The notes beneath the pieces are model-generated. The model searched no databases. It worked only from the letters and a program-made list of their open reading frames with translations, and was not told the DNA's origin. Below are positions 46,379 to 57,052 of a DNA stretch of 64,000 nucleotides, one piece after another. How positions within the stretch are numbered: position 1 is the first letter of the stretch; the number at the start of each line of letters is the position of its first letter. The stretch is from Microbotryum silenes-acaulis (taxonomy: Eukaryota > Basidiomycota > Microbotryomycetes > Microbotryales > Microbotryaceae): contig QPFY01000005.1 in the NCBI GenBank assembly GCA_003665825.1, forward strand, positions 1,240,001-1,304,000, read 5' to 3'. The translations under genes were made by a program, and so were the position numbers.

Positions 46379-47715
46379 TCATACGAACGACTGTAAGAAT
46401 ATTCGGCGAGAGGTCAGAGTTCGCAAACTTCGCGGAAGTCTCTCCCAAAGAGGTCTCCAACTGACTTTAAGCTGCTCGTTCGAAGCCAAAGCGTGTTCTT
46501 CGCGCAAGCAATCCAGGGCATGCCCGTGGACGATGTTGATGCGACGATCTCGACAGAACGCTATAAAGTCGCGTCCCGCTTCGGTCGAGAGAAGTTCTCC
46601 TCGCGGCATGTACATGAATCTATAGTCGGAAGACAGTCATCAGCGTTCGTTTGGCATGCTGCACAATGTGACGCTGTCGGGAGCAAGACTTACCTTAGCA
46701 AGCGGAGTCGGCCCAAGTGCGGTTGTCCCAGGGCGGCGGTAAGCAGTCGAAGCCTGTTTCGATCCACAAAAGACGTGCTTATTTCCTCGATGGTCGAAGG
46801 CAGCCTCGCCAACAGGCCAACAAAGTCCTCGGCCGAGCGCTGAAAATCGACAAAGGACCGCAGCGCTTCAAGGCGCGAGATGGAATCGTTCATGAGCGCT
46901 CGTTGTGAAGGCGACTGCATGGCTTGCATTGTGGTCGTCAAGGACTCGAGGGTGCGTATCGCGTTACTGAAAACGGCATGAATGAAAGCCAGGGGGTGAT
47001 AGCTGCCTCCCAATACGAAATGGTGCAGCGAGAAGGGGAGATTTATTCGGATCGGGTCGACCCACCTGTTGTGCGCACCATGAAAGTAGGTCAGGGGCCT
47101 GCGAGCTCGGAGATTGGCAGACAAGGTGACCGAAATCTGTACTCACAGCTTCGTATGTAATGTGAGCGACGTTAAGGTGTCGAGGTGGGGATAAGTGAAG
47201 ACAGATGTCGACAGGTTGTTGACAAAGTCGATGCGCAGCCGCTTGATACCGCGTACGCGGCGCAAAACGTGATCGGTCGAGACGTTCGTAACTTGACCGC
47301 CTCGCCCATCGATATAGACTGATTCTGCCTTGTGATGATCGATCGCGGGTGACTGGAACATAACATCAGACAGCTTAGTCAATCAAGACCCATTGTACAC
47401 ATTCAAGCACGACCGCGCATCAAACGCATCACTTACAGCGAGCCACCGCGCCACTGCGCTCTCGTCCATAAAGACCAAATGGCCGAACAAGAGGCTCTGA
47501 GCCGGGCCGGTCCAAGATTTGGCGACGAGGGAGTAATTCGCGAGGGCCCGACGCTGTTCAGTGGGTTCGAGCTGGTCGATGGCAAAGACGAGGATCCGCA
47601 ACAGGGCGCTGCGCAAATTGTGAGCCTCGTCCCAGCCGACGTGGATCCTGGCGAGGTTGTCGGCCAAGGCCGTGGTCGCGACGGACTCCGAGCGTGACTG
47701 ACAGCCCAGGTACAT
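46379..47715 (-). CDS. F-box-like protein
   Basis: Start 47715 (MYLGCQSRSESVATTALADN). An F-box-like segment follows (LRSALLRILVFAIDQLEPTE, QRRALANYSLVAKSWTGPAQ, SLLFGHLVFMDESAVARWL). Later exons: SPAIDHHKAESVYIDGRGGQ, VRGIKRLRIDFVNNLSTSVF, YPHLDTLTSLTLHTKL, then PLTYFHGAHN, SNAIRTLESLTTTMQAM, and FVGLLARLPSTIEEISTSFV with LGQPHLGRLRLLR. These resemble leucine-rich-repeat strands. The last exon FMYMPRGELLSTEAGRDFIA ends FLQSFV at stop 46379-46381. Expanded F-box/LRR families with this build are common in basidiomycetes and act as substrate receptors of SCF ubiquitin ligases; the partner is unknown. The start may lie further upstream. Confidence 0.68.
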
Positions 47716-48961
47716 CGCCTGCTTCGACGAGGCGTGGCCGTGCGACCGTTGAGCGTTGGGCGTGTCGAAGATCGCAAACTAGGAAGGACGAACGGAAGCC
47801 CGGCCTGGGGCTGGACGGGATGAACCGTCTGTTGCGAAGAAGCTCGTGCTAGGTCCGCTCGCCCGACAGTTAGGCGCCCACGCGCCGGCAAGCGAGCTCG
47901 TCGGCGATACGCGAAGATGAAGCGAGCTTCGGGTCTAAGTTGGCGGGCGGGTGGGCGTCGCGCGCGCGTATTCCGTCGGGCCTGATTCAGCGCAACTGGG
48001 TCGGCAGCGGCGGAGAGTGGGGGCCCTGGGCTGGAGTGGGGGTGCTGCCGGACTCTCGTGGTTCGCAACGCGCCGAGCAATGGAACGTCGCACAATCTAT
48101 TGGGGTACCGGCGTTATGTACCGGTCTCGACAGCCTCCTCGAAGGCAAAGTGTGTAGGTAGAGTTGCTCGACCTGGCCAACAATATGCTCGGGTAGGTAC
48201 CCAGTTAGATACGAATCGACAAAGATGGCTCAGGGTCGAGAGTCACGTAGCCAGCTAGCTAGAAGGCGGCAGAGTGCGTGGTCACCAGCAGCTGGCAGTA
48301 GAACGGATAGAGCGTGAAGTGTCGACAGTCGAAACGTCGAGAGTCGAAAGTCGACACTCGAGGCGGCAGGCAGCAATCCGTTGTGAGCGTATATATCGAC
48401 AACGAACTGTGCCTGAGCAGCTACGCAATGAGGGAAGCGTAGGTTCGATTGAAAGAGAGTACCGTAGAGTTGTCTTGGGGCGTCAGTCGAAGAGGGGACA
48501 CAAACCCAGGAAGCGAAGCGAACGGCCGATCGACAAGCTGCGACAAGCTGCGGCTGCCCGGGCGCCCGCGCTGAGAATGCGCGTCGAATCCCGCCAGGAA
48601 ATCGACATTTCGCATGATGCGTGCCCGAAATCGCCGAAGCCCCTATACGCGGCCTCACCCGCTTCGATCCCGTGTAGGAAACCTGGGATTGAGAGTTTTC
48701 AAAGCGCGTTTTGAACTCCGTATCTGCGCTTGTCGCACTGCCAATACTGGACATCGCATCACACCGTTCGTCGGCAATTTTTAGTCAATGCGGAGAAGCC
48801 CGAAACTGAAACAGCGCGCCCGAAAAGCAAGCGGAATCTAGGCCCGCGAATGGCCCGCCGTCGTCAGCCGCCGGGCGATTCGGTTGGCGTGGTTGCCAAC
48901 TGCCTAACTCGACGTACCTACCCTCGACCGACCGCGGCTACGCACCTCGCACAAGTGAATC
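47716..48961. other. Intergenic between divergent F-box-like and acyltransferase genes
   Basis: About 1.25 kb holding both promoters. Contains an inverted repeat GTGTCGAC / GTCGACAC (48319-48326 and 48350-48357) with repeated GTCGA motifs in the spacer. Open frames on both strands (47433-48095, 48230-48754, 48274-48714) are composition artefacts. Confidence 0.4.
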
Positions 48962-51281
48962 ATGAAATGGCTAGACGATCAGTTCGATCAGTTTGCAGCT
49001 CTGGTGGGAGTATCAGTGAGTGTTTCACGACCCGGCGCTGCTACAGCCCGGCGCTGGCCGTCCACTGACTCGGCAAAACTCGCGTCAAATGGGGCATGCA
49101 TTCACACAGGGTGATCAAATCAAGCTCATCACACTGATTGTGGCAGCCGTGCCATTGTCCCTCGTATTCCCTCATCTTCCCTCGTCGACGGTCTCGGTGT
49201 TGCCGCACCTGTATGCAGCGCTGCCGAGCGTCGTGTACCTCTGCTTCGTGCTGCACCTTCGTCGCGGCTTTCTCGAGCTCGTGCTCAGCTCGTTAGTGGC
49301 ATGGACGATCGTCAAGGTAGCCGTCGCCACAAAGAGGAAAGATCGACTGGCCCCTTGGCTCGTCTTTGTGGTCGTGATGGGACACCTCGCGATCAAGTGA
49401 GTGCTCTGCTTCTCGAACGTGTGGGGGGCGGCAGCGATTGAAGGGGAGAAGGGTCCTGCAGCCGACCTCAAGACTTGCTGTGGAGCATACAAAGGACTGC
49501 TGCTGTTTCCATTTGATTGGCTCATGCGGTAGCATATCGCTGCTATGGCCGCCGACACCCCCTCGCTGTGCTCGGCCAAACCGCGCCGGAAGTGAGGATG
49601 AGGTCATCCGTGTGCTCGCTCCAGTGCCCAGCGACTTTGCTTGACCCGCCGCAGTACCCGGCAGCTGACCCAATCTGCGGGTTATTTTCGGCATGCAGTC
49701 ATGTGATACGACATTTCGAAAAGACCGGACCCGAGACGATCGAGATCACCGGGTCGCAAATGGTCTTGTGCATGAAGTTGATCTCGTTCGCCTGGTCCGT
49801 CCACGATGGCCAGCAACCAATCGAGGAGCTCGATGCGACCCAGCGCGCCTCGAGGATCGTCGAGGTACCAGGTCTGATACCGTTCTTGGGATATGCGTAG
49901 GTTGTAAATGTGTGCCCGCGAGAGCCTGCGCCGAATACTCATTGATTTTACTTCACCCACTCCCCCCCCGGTCTGCACGCAGATTGTTCTTTCCTTCGAT
50001 CCTGGCTGGCCCTTCATTCACGTTCGCTTCGTATACAGCATGGACTTCTCACGCCCTTTATCTCAAGGAAACAGGGCTACGAGAAGGCGCTGCATCCTCA
50101 ACGACTCGGTCACGCGATCTCATAGCGGATGGTCGCCGAAGGAAGGCAGCAAAACGGTTCATCACGGGAGTCGTCTACCTGGGTATCTTTTCCCAGTACA
50201 GCTATACGTACGACTATCAGCGCATGCTCGAGCCGACAGTACGAGTCTTGCCGTTGTGGAAGAGGTGAGAGCAAGTCATGCGACAGCACCTTGTGCGTCT
50301 ATTGACTTCCTCTTCGGCGATTTTGATCTTCCGCGCAGGGTCGGTTTCATGCAGGTCGCTGGTTTCGTCGCTCGGACGAAGTACTACGGCGTGTGGTGCA
50401 TCGCTGAATCTGCCTTCATTATTTCGGGACTCGGCTACAACCCTCGCACCAAGCATTATGACGCCTCTCGGAACGTTCGCATCCGCTCGATCGAGTTTGC
50501 GCCAAACTTCAAAATCCTGCTCGATTCTTGGAACATGAACACCAACGTCTGGCTACGCGAGTGCATCTACAAGCGAGTGACGTCTAAGGGCCGCAAACCG
50601 GGCTTCGTATCGACACAAATCACGTTCATCACATCGGCGTTGTGGCATGGGGTGAACCCGTGCTACCTGATGACGTTCGTACTCGGGGGGCTGCTGCAAT
50701 CGACGGGCAGGTCGATGCGATCGCTTGTGCGACCCTTCTTCCTCCCACCGGGTGCCGTCACGCTCTCCCGCTCTTCCGCTCCGTCCAGGAATACTTCAAC
50801 GGCTTCCGTCGACACCACGACTCCGCCTGTGACTGAGCCCGAGAAGCCCGCTACGCCCAAGCTCGCCGCTCCTCCACAGACACCTCTCAAATGGATGTAC
50901 GACATCGCTGGCATCATCATGACGCAGCTTTCCCTCAACTTTGCCGTCGCTCCATTCATGCTGTTGACGGTCCATGGCTCGTTCGCGGTATGGCATAGCG
51001 TGCGCTACTATGGTATCCTGATCGTTCTGATCCCGACGATCGTTCTGCGACTCGGCCTCGCGAAGACGCTGAAGCAAAAACTGAAGGCGAGGAATGCAGC
51101 GGCCGAGAAGATGAACGATGCGGAAGAGAAGAAGAGGCTGGAGTGGGAAAGCGAGGTGGAGCGAAAGCGGATGCGGAGGGGTGTCGGGGTCGCGAGTCTT
51201 GCGCCGGACGTCGAGGAGCTTTTACTCGAGGAGGAACGTGAGGAAGCACGCTTGGCCAAGGACAGCACGAAATCACAATAA
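48962..51281 (+). CDS. ALE1: MBOAT lysophospholipid acyltransferase (Ale1/Lpt1 type)
   Basis: ER membrane enzyme that re-acylates lysophospholipids with acyl-CoA. Start 48962 (MKWLDDQFDQFAALVGVS), spliced to GDQIKLITLIVAAVPLSLVF. Further exons give LPHLYAALPSVVYLCFVLHL, FVVVMGHLAI joined to NHVIRHFEKTGPETIEITGS, QMVLCMKLISFAWSVHDGQQ, VPGLIPFLGYA, FFPSILAGPSFTFASYTAWT and RFITGVVYLGIFSQYSYTYD. The last large exon carries the conserved MBOAT signatures: SWNMNTNVWLRECIYKRV (Asn/Trp) and FITSALWHGVNPCYLMTFVL with the active-site His of WHG. More membrane segments follow, then a charged C-terminal tail (EERE, AKDSTKSQ) on the cytosolic side. Motifs fit Ale1 better than Gup1 or sterol acyltransferases. 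Confidence 0.9.
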
Positions 51282-51750
51282 TGAATTTCAACGACTGTGA
51301 TTAACGACATTTTATATATTCTGTAGCACCAGTTAAGGAATGAATATGAGGATGTTGCCTGTTCTGGCGCGCTGCAGCAAACCTTCGGCCGATGAGGTCA
51401 TTGCGATGGAGAGGAGGCCAATCGCAATCGCTGACCTGGCTCCTCCCCGGCGGTCGCTTGCTCCGTCTTCGTGCGACCACCTGATACTCTGACTCCAAGA
51501 CACGAAACGACGCTCAAGCTCGATTCAACTTCTGTACACATTGACGGACCAAGCATACCCCATCTCGTAGAGTGAGTGTAGCGCCACCGCTACGTCGCAC
51601 CAAAGCGGCCTACTGCGGATACCGACGAGGACTTGCAACGAGGATTTCCGCAATTATTCGCTTGAGCAATGGCCGCGGACGCGCACTAGCGTGATCGAAA
51701 TAGATACTGACTAGTCAGCTTACCCAGGTAGCACAGACTAGTTGAACGCC
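51282..51750. other. Intergenic, upstream of the Ecm11-like gene
   Basis: About 470 bases between two plus-strand genes. No gene seen. Confidence 0.35.
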
Positions 51751-53340
51751 ATGGACACGTCAAGAGCGCTCGAGCTTGTTTGCGACCGCGAGGGTACACC
51801 AGCTGAGAGCGCCCCTGCAGCACCACGTCGTACCACTCAGGACGGAGTCTTTGCGTTATCTCACCAGCAAGCATCCAGGAAAACCGCTATCAAGAAAACC
51901 ACGAAAGGACCGGGTTCGACATCCAAGAGGTCGCTAGCCTCGACGCGGCCATGCGCGCCTGTTCAGAGCTCCTCTCCGAAGGCGAGGGCGGAACCTCCTC
52001 GCTTCGCCACACCGTCAGGAGGGGTGAGGGGAAGATTCGTACCTAGGGATAGCAAAAGTCCTGCATTCGGATCCGAGCCGGCTTTGAATGAGACCTTTGT
52101 AACACCCTCGAAAGCCAATGTTCGACGTTCGGCTCGATCCGTTCGCTCTTCTCGTATCGGAGGAGCCTCCGCGAGCCACCCTACCCATGCACCCGGCACT
52201 CGCTCCAGTCAAGACGTCGACGAGCAAGACTTAAACGTCTTTTCATACAAGAACATCACTTCACAAATGTCGTCGAGCCAAACCGAAGTCGACGACCCCG
52301 GTCCATCGTTCGACTCGGCTGCGCGGGTCATAACGTCGACCAAGGTCGTAGCTTCAGAATCGGCTACTGCAAATGCCAAGAGTCTTCGACATAATGGGGA
52401 GGAAGCCGAAGCGGGCGATGGTGAAGCGATATTGTCGCAGAACAGTTCTCCGCCAGGCACCTATGGGTCCGACGCAGAGTTCAGCGATATTGCGCAGTCA
52501 CAGCCTGTTGTCACTCAAGAAGGCTTCGTGACGGAGCACCACAACCACGAGGAGCGCGACCATGACGGAGGAACATACAGTGAAGACGAAGGAATTTTCA
52601 GGGACTCGCTCTCCCCAGTACCTCAGGAAGCGGATGATGAAAGTCAAGCGCACCCTGACGCATCCTCCGGCGCAGGATCGCAGATGGATTCACGCTCGTC
52701 GGTAGAGTACGAGCGAGATTTGAAGCGCCCTCGGACGGAGCTACACGAGGTAAGCGGTGGCTGTACAAAGATTCACGCCGATTGGCTGTTCTGAAGTTTT
52801 CTCTCGTTCCTGACAGACTTGGTCCTCGGTCACACTCGATCCCCTGTGCCCGACCCCCTCAATTTTCCCGGGGGCCAGCCCTTACCTCGATCGCGCGCGC
52901 ACTCGCGTTCGCACGATGGAAGAGCAGAACGTTGAACTGGATGAGCGCACCATGACGGATGAACAATGGCGAGAGAAAGGTCAAGAGCTAGCAGTCCGCG
53001 CTGGCAAGTTGATCCAAAACGTCATTGAGCTTAAGGTGTGAGTTGACTATAGTCCGAGAGCATCTGCTCCTCCTGAAAGACAGCTGCTGTTCCACTAACA
53101 CCTTCCTCATACTCACTGTTTAGCAACCAGCATGCTCGTGCAGAGAGACTTCGAAAGAACATGCTTACGGTCAAATCAGCGCTCGCCATGGAGCAGGTCG
53201 AGCTCGACAAGTCGCGAGAAGGATTGTTGCAGTGGGTCACTCCGGTACTCACAATGGGCAGGACAAGAAGGAAGGGAAGCGAAGAACCTTCGGGGAACGA
53301 AACAGCTCCTGCCCCAACCAAAGATGAGGGAGCGACGTGA
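51751..53340 (+). CDS. Disordered nuclear protein with C-terminal coiled coil, Ecm11-like
   Basis: Start 51751 (MDTSRALELVCDREGTPAES). Exon 1 (to 52749) encodes a long basic then acidic disordered region with Ser/Thr-Pro sites (FVTPSKANVRRSARSVRSSR). Exon 2 gives TWSSVTLDPLCPTPSIFPGA, then TMTDEQWREKGQELAVRAGK and LIQNVIELK. A phase-2 intron joins VNQHARAERLRKNMLTVKSA and LAMEQVELDKSREGLLQWV. The protein ends APTKDEGAT at stop 53338-53340. The W-x-x-x-G-x-x-L helix followed by a coil resembles the C-terminal domain of Ecm11, a synaptonemal-complex central-element protein in yeast. The match is by eye and weak. Confidence 0.7.
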
Positions 53341-53552
53341 GCAAGCTCCCTGCATGCCTCCGAACGCTCAGGTTCGCCCCCACATGATCGACCAGGCGCG
53401 ACGTATCCAAGCTTGACCTATTCATTACAACATTGCAAATCAATGGCAAGATACCACTATCATCTCGCGTCACTTCCTCCAAACCATTAGCGGTCGCGAG
53501 AAACCACCCTAATGGACCAAAATGGACCTAGCGAGTTAGCGTGGGAACATGA

Positions 53553-54561
53553 TCAAACGCTGGAAGCTTCAAGCAGACATACTTCTTTCCTCTCGATCGT
53601 ATTTTCCAGTCGAAAGCCTACACTCTCGAGCTCTGCAATGAAAGGCGGCCACATCTCCAGCGTCTTGAACATCGGCTTCAGATCCTGCACGAGCCGCAGG
53701 GGTCAACGAGTTAGCGAGATCGCACAGTCCCCCAAGTCGACATGTCACTCTCACTCTACCCACTTTGTTCTTCCTCGCCGCTGATTGATAATTACTTTTC
53801 TCCTGAGGCTCGACCACCAACACGCCTCCGTGACCATTTTCCTCTGCTCCAGAGGGTAGTGCTTCGTAAAGTGCCTTGAAAAGTCTGCGTAGCGCAGCAT
53901 CGCCGTGGTTGAGATGGAGCCATTTGGTGATGCTGAGGAGTAGGATCGTATCGGAATCGCCCTTCTCGAACTGGAAGTCGGGGGCCATAAAGTCCTGACA
54001 TCGCCATTCGACGTTGAGCCCCTGTTCGGTGGGATTTTCTCGACGTATCTCGGCTTCGGCACTACGGGCCTGTTCGATGAGGATCGGGTCTATGTCGATT
54101 CCGATGGCTTTTGTTGCACCCAAATAAGTCAGACTTTCGAGAGTGAGCTTTCCAGCATTGCAGCCAAGGTCGAGCATCCGTTGGTTGGAGAAGAGCGAAC
54201 GAGGAAGGAGCGAAAGGCGAGCGTCGGGCGTTACTTGAGCGCGATGGGAGTCTGTCAAAGCACGAGAACTCGATCAGTTCACAGAAGAATTGCACAGGCT
54301 TCGTTCTACTGGACCGATGACCGGAACGACATGCCCAAGGCGCGGAGCGAACAGCCAATTCAAGCGAGTTCACGGGGGAATGGAGCTGTGTCCCAAAGTG
54401 CAAGACGTACAGTACTGATGATAGTTACCAAATGGTGTAAGACGGTGACTAAGCCTGTCTCTCGCGGTGTTCGAAAGCTTCTTTGCCGGTTCACTGGCCG
54501 TTTCCGTCGTCGTCGTCGTCGTCGTGGCCGAGGTGGGCTGCGAAGACCCAGCCTGCGCCAT
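53553..54561 (-). CDS. Bin3/MePCE-type RNA methyltransferase
   Basis: SAM-dependent methyltransferase of the Bin3 family, whose members (human MePCE, fission yeast Bmc1) add or bind a gamma-monomethyl phosphate cap on small RNAs. Start 54561: MAQAGSSQPTSATTTTTTTE, then the Bin3 hallmark GNYHQYYSHRAQ, formed by an intron junction at about 54404/54246. Core: LFSNQRMLDLGCNAGKLTLE (SAM motif I), AIGIDIDPILIEQARSAEAE, VEWRCQDFMAPDF, DTILLLSITKWLHLNHGDAA (the family signature) and GGVLVVEPQEKSNYQSAARK. The last exon DLKPMFKTLEMWPPFIAELE continues SVGFRLENTIERKEVCLLEA and stops at 53553-53555. All catalytic-core motifs are intact. Confidence 0.92.
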
Positions 54562-54960
54562 GTGGAGTGTAGGAACCTGAGTTACGAGTGAAGGCCTCAC
54601 GACCGATGCTAGGTGATGAAGTGTTGGATGGCTTGAGAGTATGTAGTATCGGTGTTACTGTCGGACGCGATAAAGGGAAGGTGGGTAAGACACAGCGAGG
54701 GGTTCGCAATCTCAGGCCTCACGTTGGACGGTCACGTGATGCAACGAATTGGCCGGCGGTTTTGGCAGCAGGTATTCTTAACTTCGTCATTGCCTTAGGA
54801 GGGCAGCGTCAGACAGATACAGAATCTAACCACTTCAGGACAAACCCACTAGCTAAACCAGCTTGATCTTGGAAATGAGAATGAAAGTGTGACAACAGAC
54901 AACATGCACACATTTTGCCAGTCTATTTACCTTCAGCGCGCTCCAGTGAACGGTCCAGAC
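54562..54960. other. Intergenic, upstream of the Bin3-type gene
   Basis: 399 bases holding the Bin3-type promoter and the 3' flank of the Ser-rich gene. No gene seen. Confidence 0.35.
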
Positions 54961-56810
54961 TCACTGGCAATTGACTCGCATATCCTCCAGAGCGGCCTTC
55001 AAAGCTCTTTTCTGCTCCTCAAGCTGATGAATCTTGGTCATCAGGTCCTCGGGTGTACAGTCCTCAAGGGACGAGGGACTTTGGTCGACGAGCACAATTC
55101 TGGCGATTGGCTTCTTCGGTGCGGGGATCGGTGAGGTTCCCGAGATGACCGCCATTGAGGCACGCACCGCCGATTCGACTCGAGCTTGAAACACCTGAGC
55201 GGTTTTGAGATCAGCCTCGGTGCTCGTCGTACTGATTGTCGACGCGAATGAGCTCGTGACGTCGCGCGGTTGGAGCTGCGCAAGCAAAGGTCGGCCGATT
55301 GGAAATGGGGGAGCCAGACGCTGCTTGTGTTCCGGGACGATGACAATCTGCCCAGAAAAAGGGAAGCTTCTCTTAGCTACTGTATGCGTTCAGATCGTGG
55401 AGATGGGATGGGGCGTACCGGTTGGGTGTTGACCGCCAAGCGTGACGGGGCCGGAACGGGCGAACTGCGCTGGCGGGTGGCCGAGGAGAAAGCAACAAAA
55501 TCTTCGTTCGTACGAACATCGTCTTGTCCGGTCATGGCCGATAAAACTTGAAAACCAGGTGTATCGGGAGACGAGCGTGGAGTTGAACTGAGTGAGATTG
55601 TCGTCAGCTCGGGTGATGACAGGGGTTCATCCCCCGCCTCCACGTCGAGCACCACACCCCTTCGCTTGAGCCTTTTCGCGATAGGGCTGCCTTGGAGATG
55701 CTTCGAAGGACTATTTGAGCTCCAAGATGAGATGCTCGATTCAGACCTGGTCGACTTGGTGGCGGACTCGGTCGATGAACGGACTGGCGAGCTGGACGAG
55801 CTCGAGTTGGAGGACGTGTGGCTCCCCGCACGGCAAGCGAGGGGCATGCGAGCGTGCTTGGTCGTAGATCGGGGTCGAGGCATCACGGGCTCGGACACGT
55901 TGCTGTTGAGAGAAGAACGAGAGCTTTGTACTTGGTTGGCAGGGTGTCTGTGTTTGTCGCGACGCGCGTGCACGATCGATGAAGGCGATGGCGAGCTCAA
56001 GACGGAGGGGGTCACGGGAGCAAACACAACTGGTGAACTACCGTTAGGGTGTCTCACTGGACGGTATTTGTTCGAATGAGACGAAGTAGAGCAACTCCTT
56101 GTCTCCTCGTGCGACGAGCGGAATGAATCGGCTTCGACCAGGGCTGTCGAGAAGCGTGGCTCGGGAGTCGAGATCCAGCGCTGCGGTACCCTCGGCGACG
56201 ATGGAAGTGCTGAGGCCGGCATGGCATGGGCACGTCGGGAGGGAGTGTGTGACAAGCTACTCGATCGAGGTCGTCGTGCGACCGTGAACGATTCGCCAGT
56301 GAGCACGACAGGCTGGGAGTCCACGATCTGGCCGAGGGACCTCAGAGCAGGTGGAGATTCTTGATGACGGGTCGCTTTCGCACGAGTGAAGAAGGTTGGT
56401 ATACTTAGAAGAGGACGAGACTTGGACGTCGAACCAGTCATGGGAGAATTGCTGGGCGTGGATGCTGCAGGCAGCCAGGGACTGGGAGGAACACTCGACT
56501 GAGGCAATGCATGAGTCGAGGAGTCACCGTCTGACGTAGTCGCTCGGAGGTTGAGCATCGAGCGTGATAATGACATCAGTCGCGCCCCACGAGTGGTCAA
56601 GCGAGATGGGGAGGCCAAGGGAGGAAAGACAGAGTAGCCAGGAGGTGGTTCATCCGAGCGTCGGAGAGGAGTCAAAGCTGCAAGCGTAAGACCGATGCGA
56701 TCGAGTCGTTGTGAGCGGCAAGTCTCGTCGGTCAAACTCGTAGGCGACTCTGATAGAGAGCAAGGGACAGGAGAGTGGGCTCCTAACCACTTACAAGGAT
56801 TTTGACGCAT
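54961..56810 (-). CDS. Ser-rich protein with C-terminal coiled coil
   Basis: Start taken at 56810 (MRQNPCKWLGAHSPVPCSLS) but the frame is open back to 57047, so the start is uncertain. The body is Ser/Pro/Arg-rich with many SP and TP sites (SLSRSMLNLRATTSDGDSS, PLLSIPTFFTRAKATRHQES, PSPSSIVHARRDKHRHPANQ). An intron (about 55355-55408) joins LAVNTQP to IVIVPEHKQRLAPPFPIGRP. The last exon has a helix (TAQVFQARVESAVRASMAVI) and a short coiled coil (PEDLMTKIHQLEEQKRALKA with ALEDMRVNCQ) ending at stop 54961-54963. No known family recognised. Such proteins often serve as phospho-regulated scaffolds, which is only a guess. Confidence 0.65.
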
Positions 56811-57052
56811 GATCTTCGTGTATTGACGTAAGGAGCTGGGAGGAACCTCACCGTCAATGCCAAGGTCATGGTGCAAGGAAAGAAAGTAAAGTGAGATCGA
56901 AGTCGAAGCAAAACTCTCCGCCGGGCGAGCGGCTCGAGGCCTGTGCGCGATCGGGTTGCCAAGATCGCCGATCATCGAAGCGAAGCGACCCGTTGCCATC
57001 CCTTCCGCGCACAAGGAACTGTCCAGGAAAGCTCGACACGCACACATGATGA

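Noticed and set aside
47433..48095. 220-codon minus-strand Arg/Ser/Thr-rich frame
   Set aside because: Overlaps the F-box-like exon in another frame; composition typical of a shadow frame.
55666..56079. 137-codon plus-strand frame
   Set aside because: Antisense to the Ser-rich gene; Leu/Glu/Gly-rich mirror composition.
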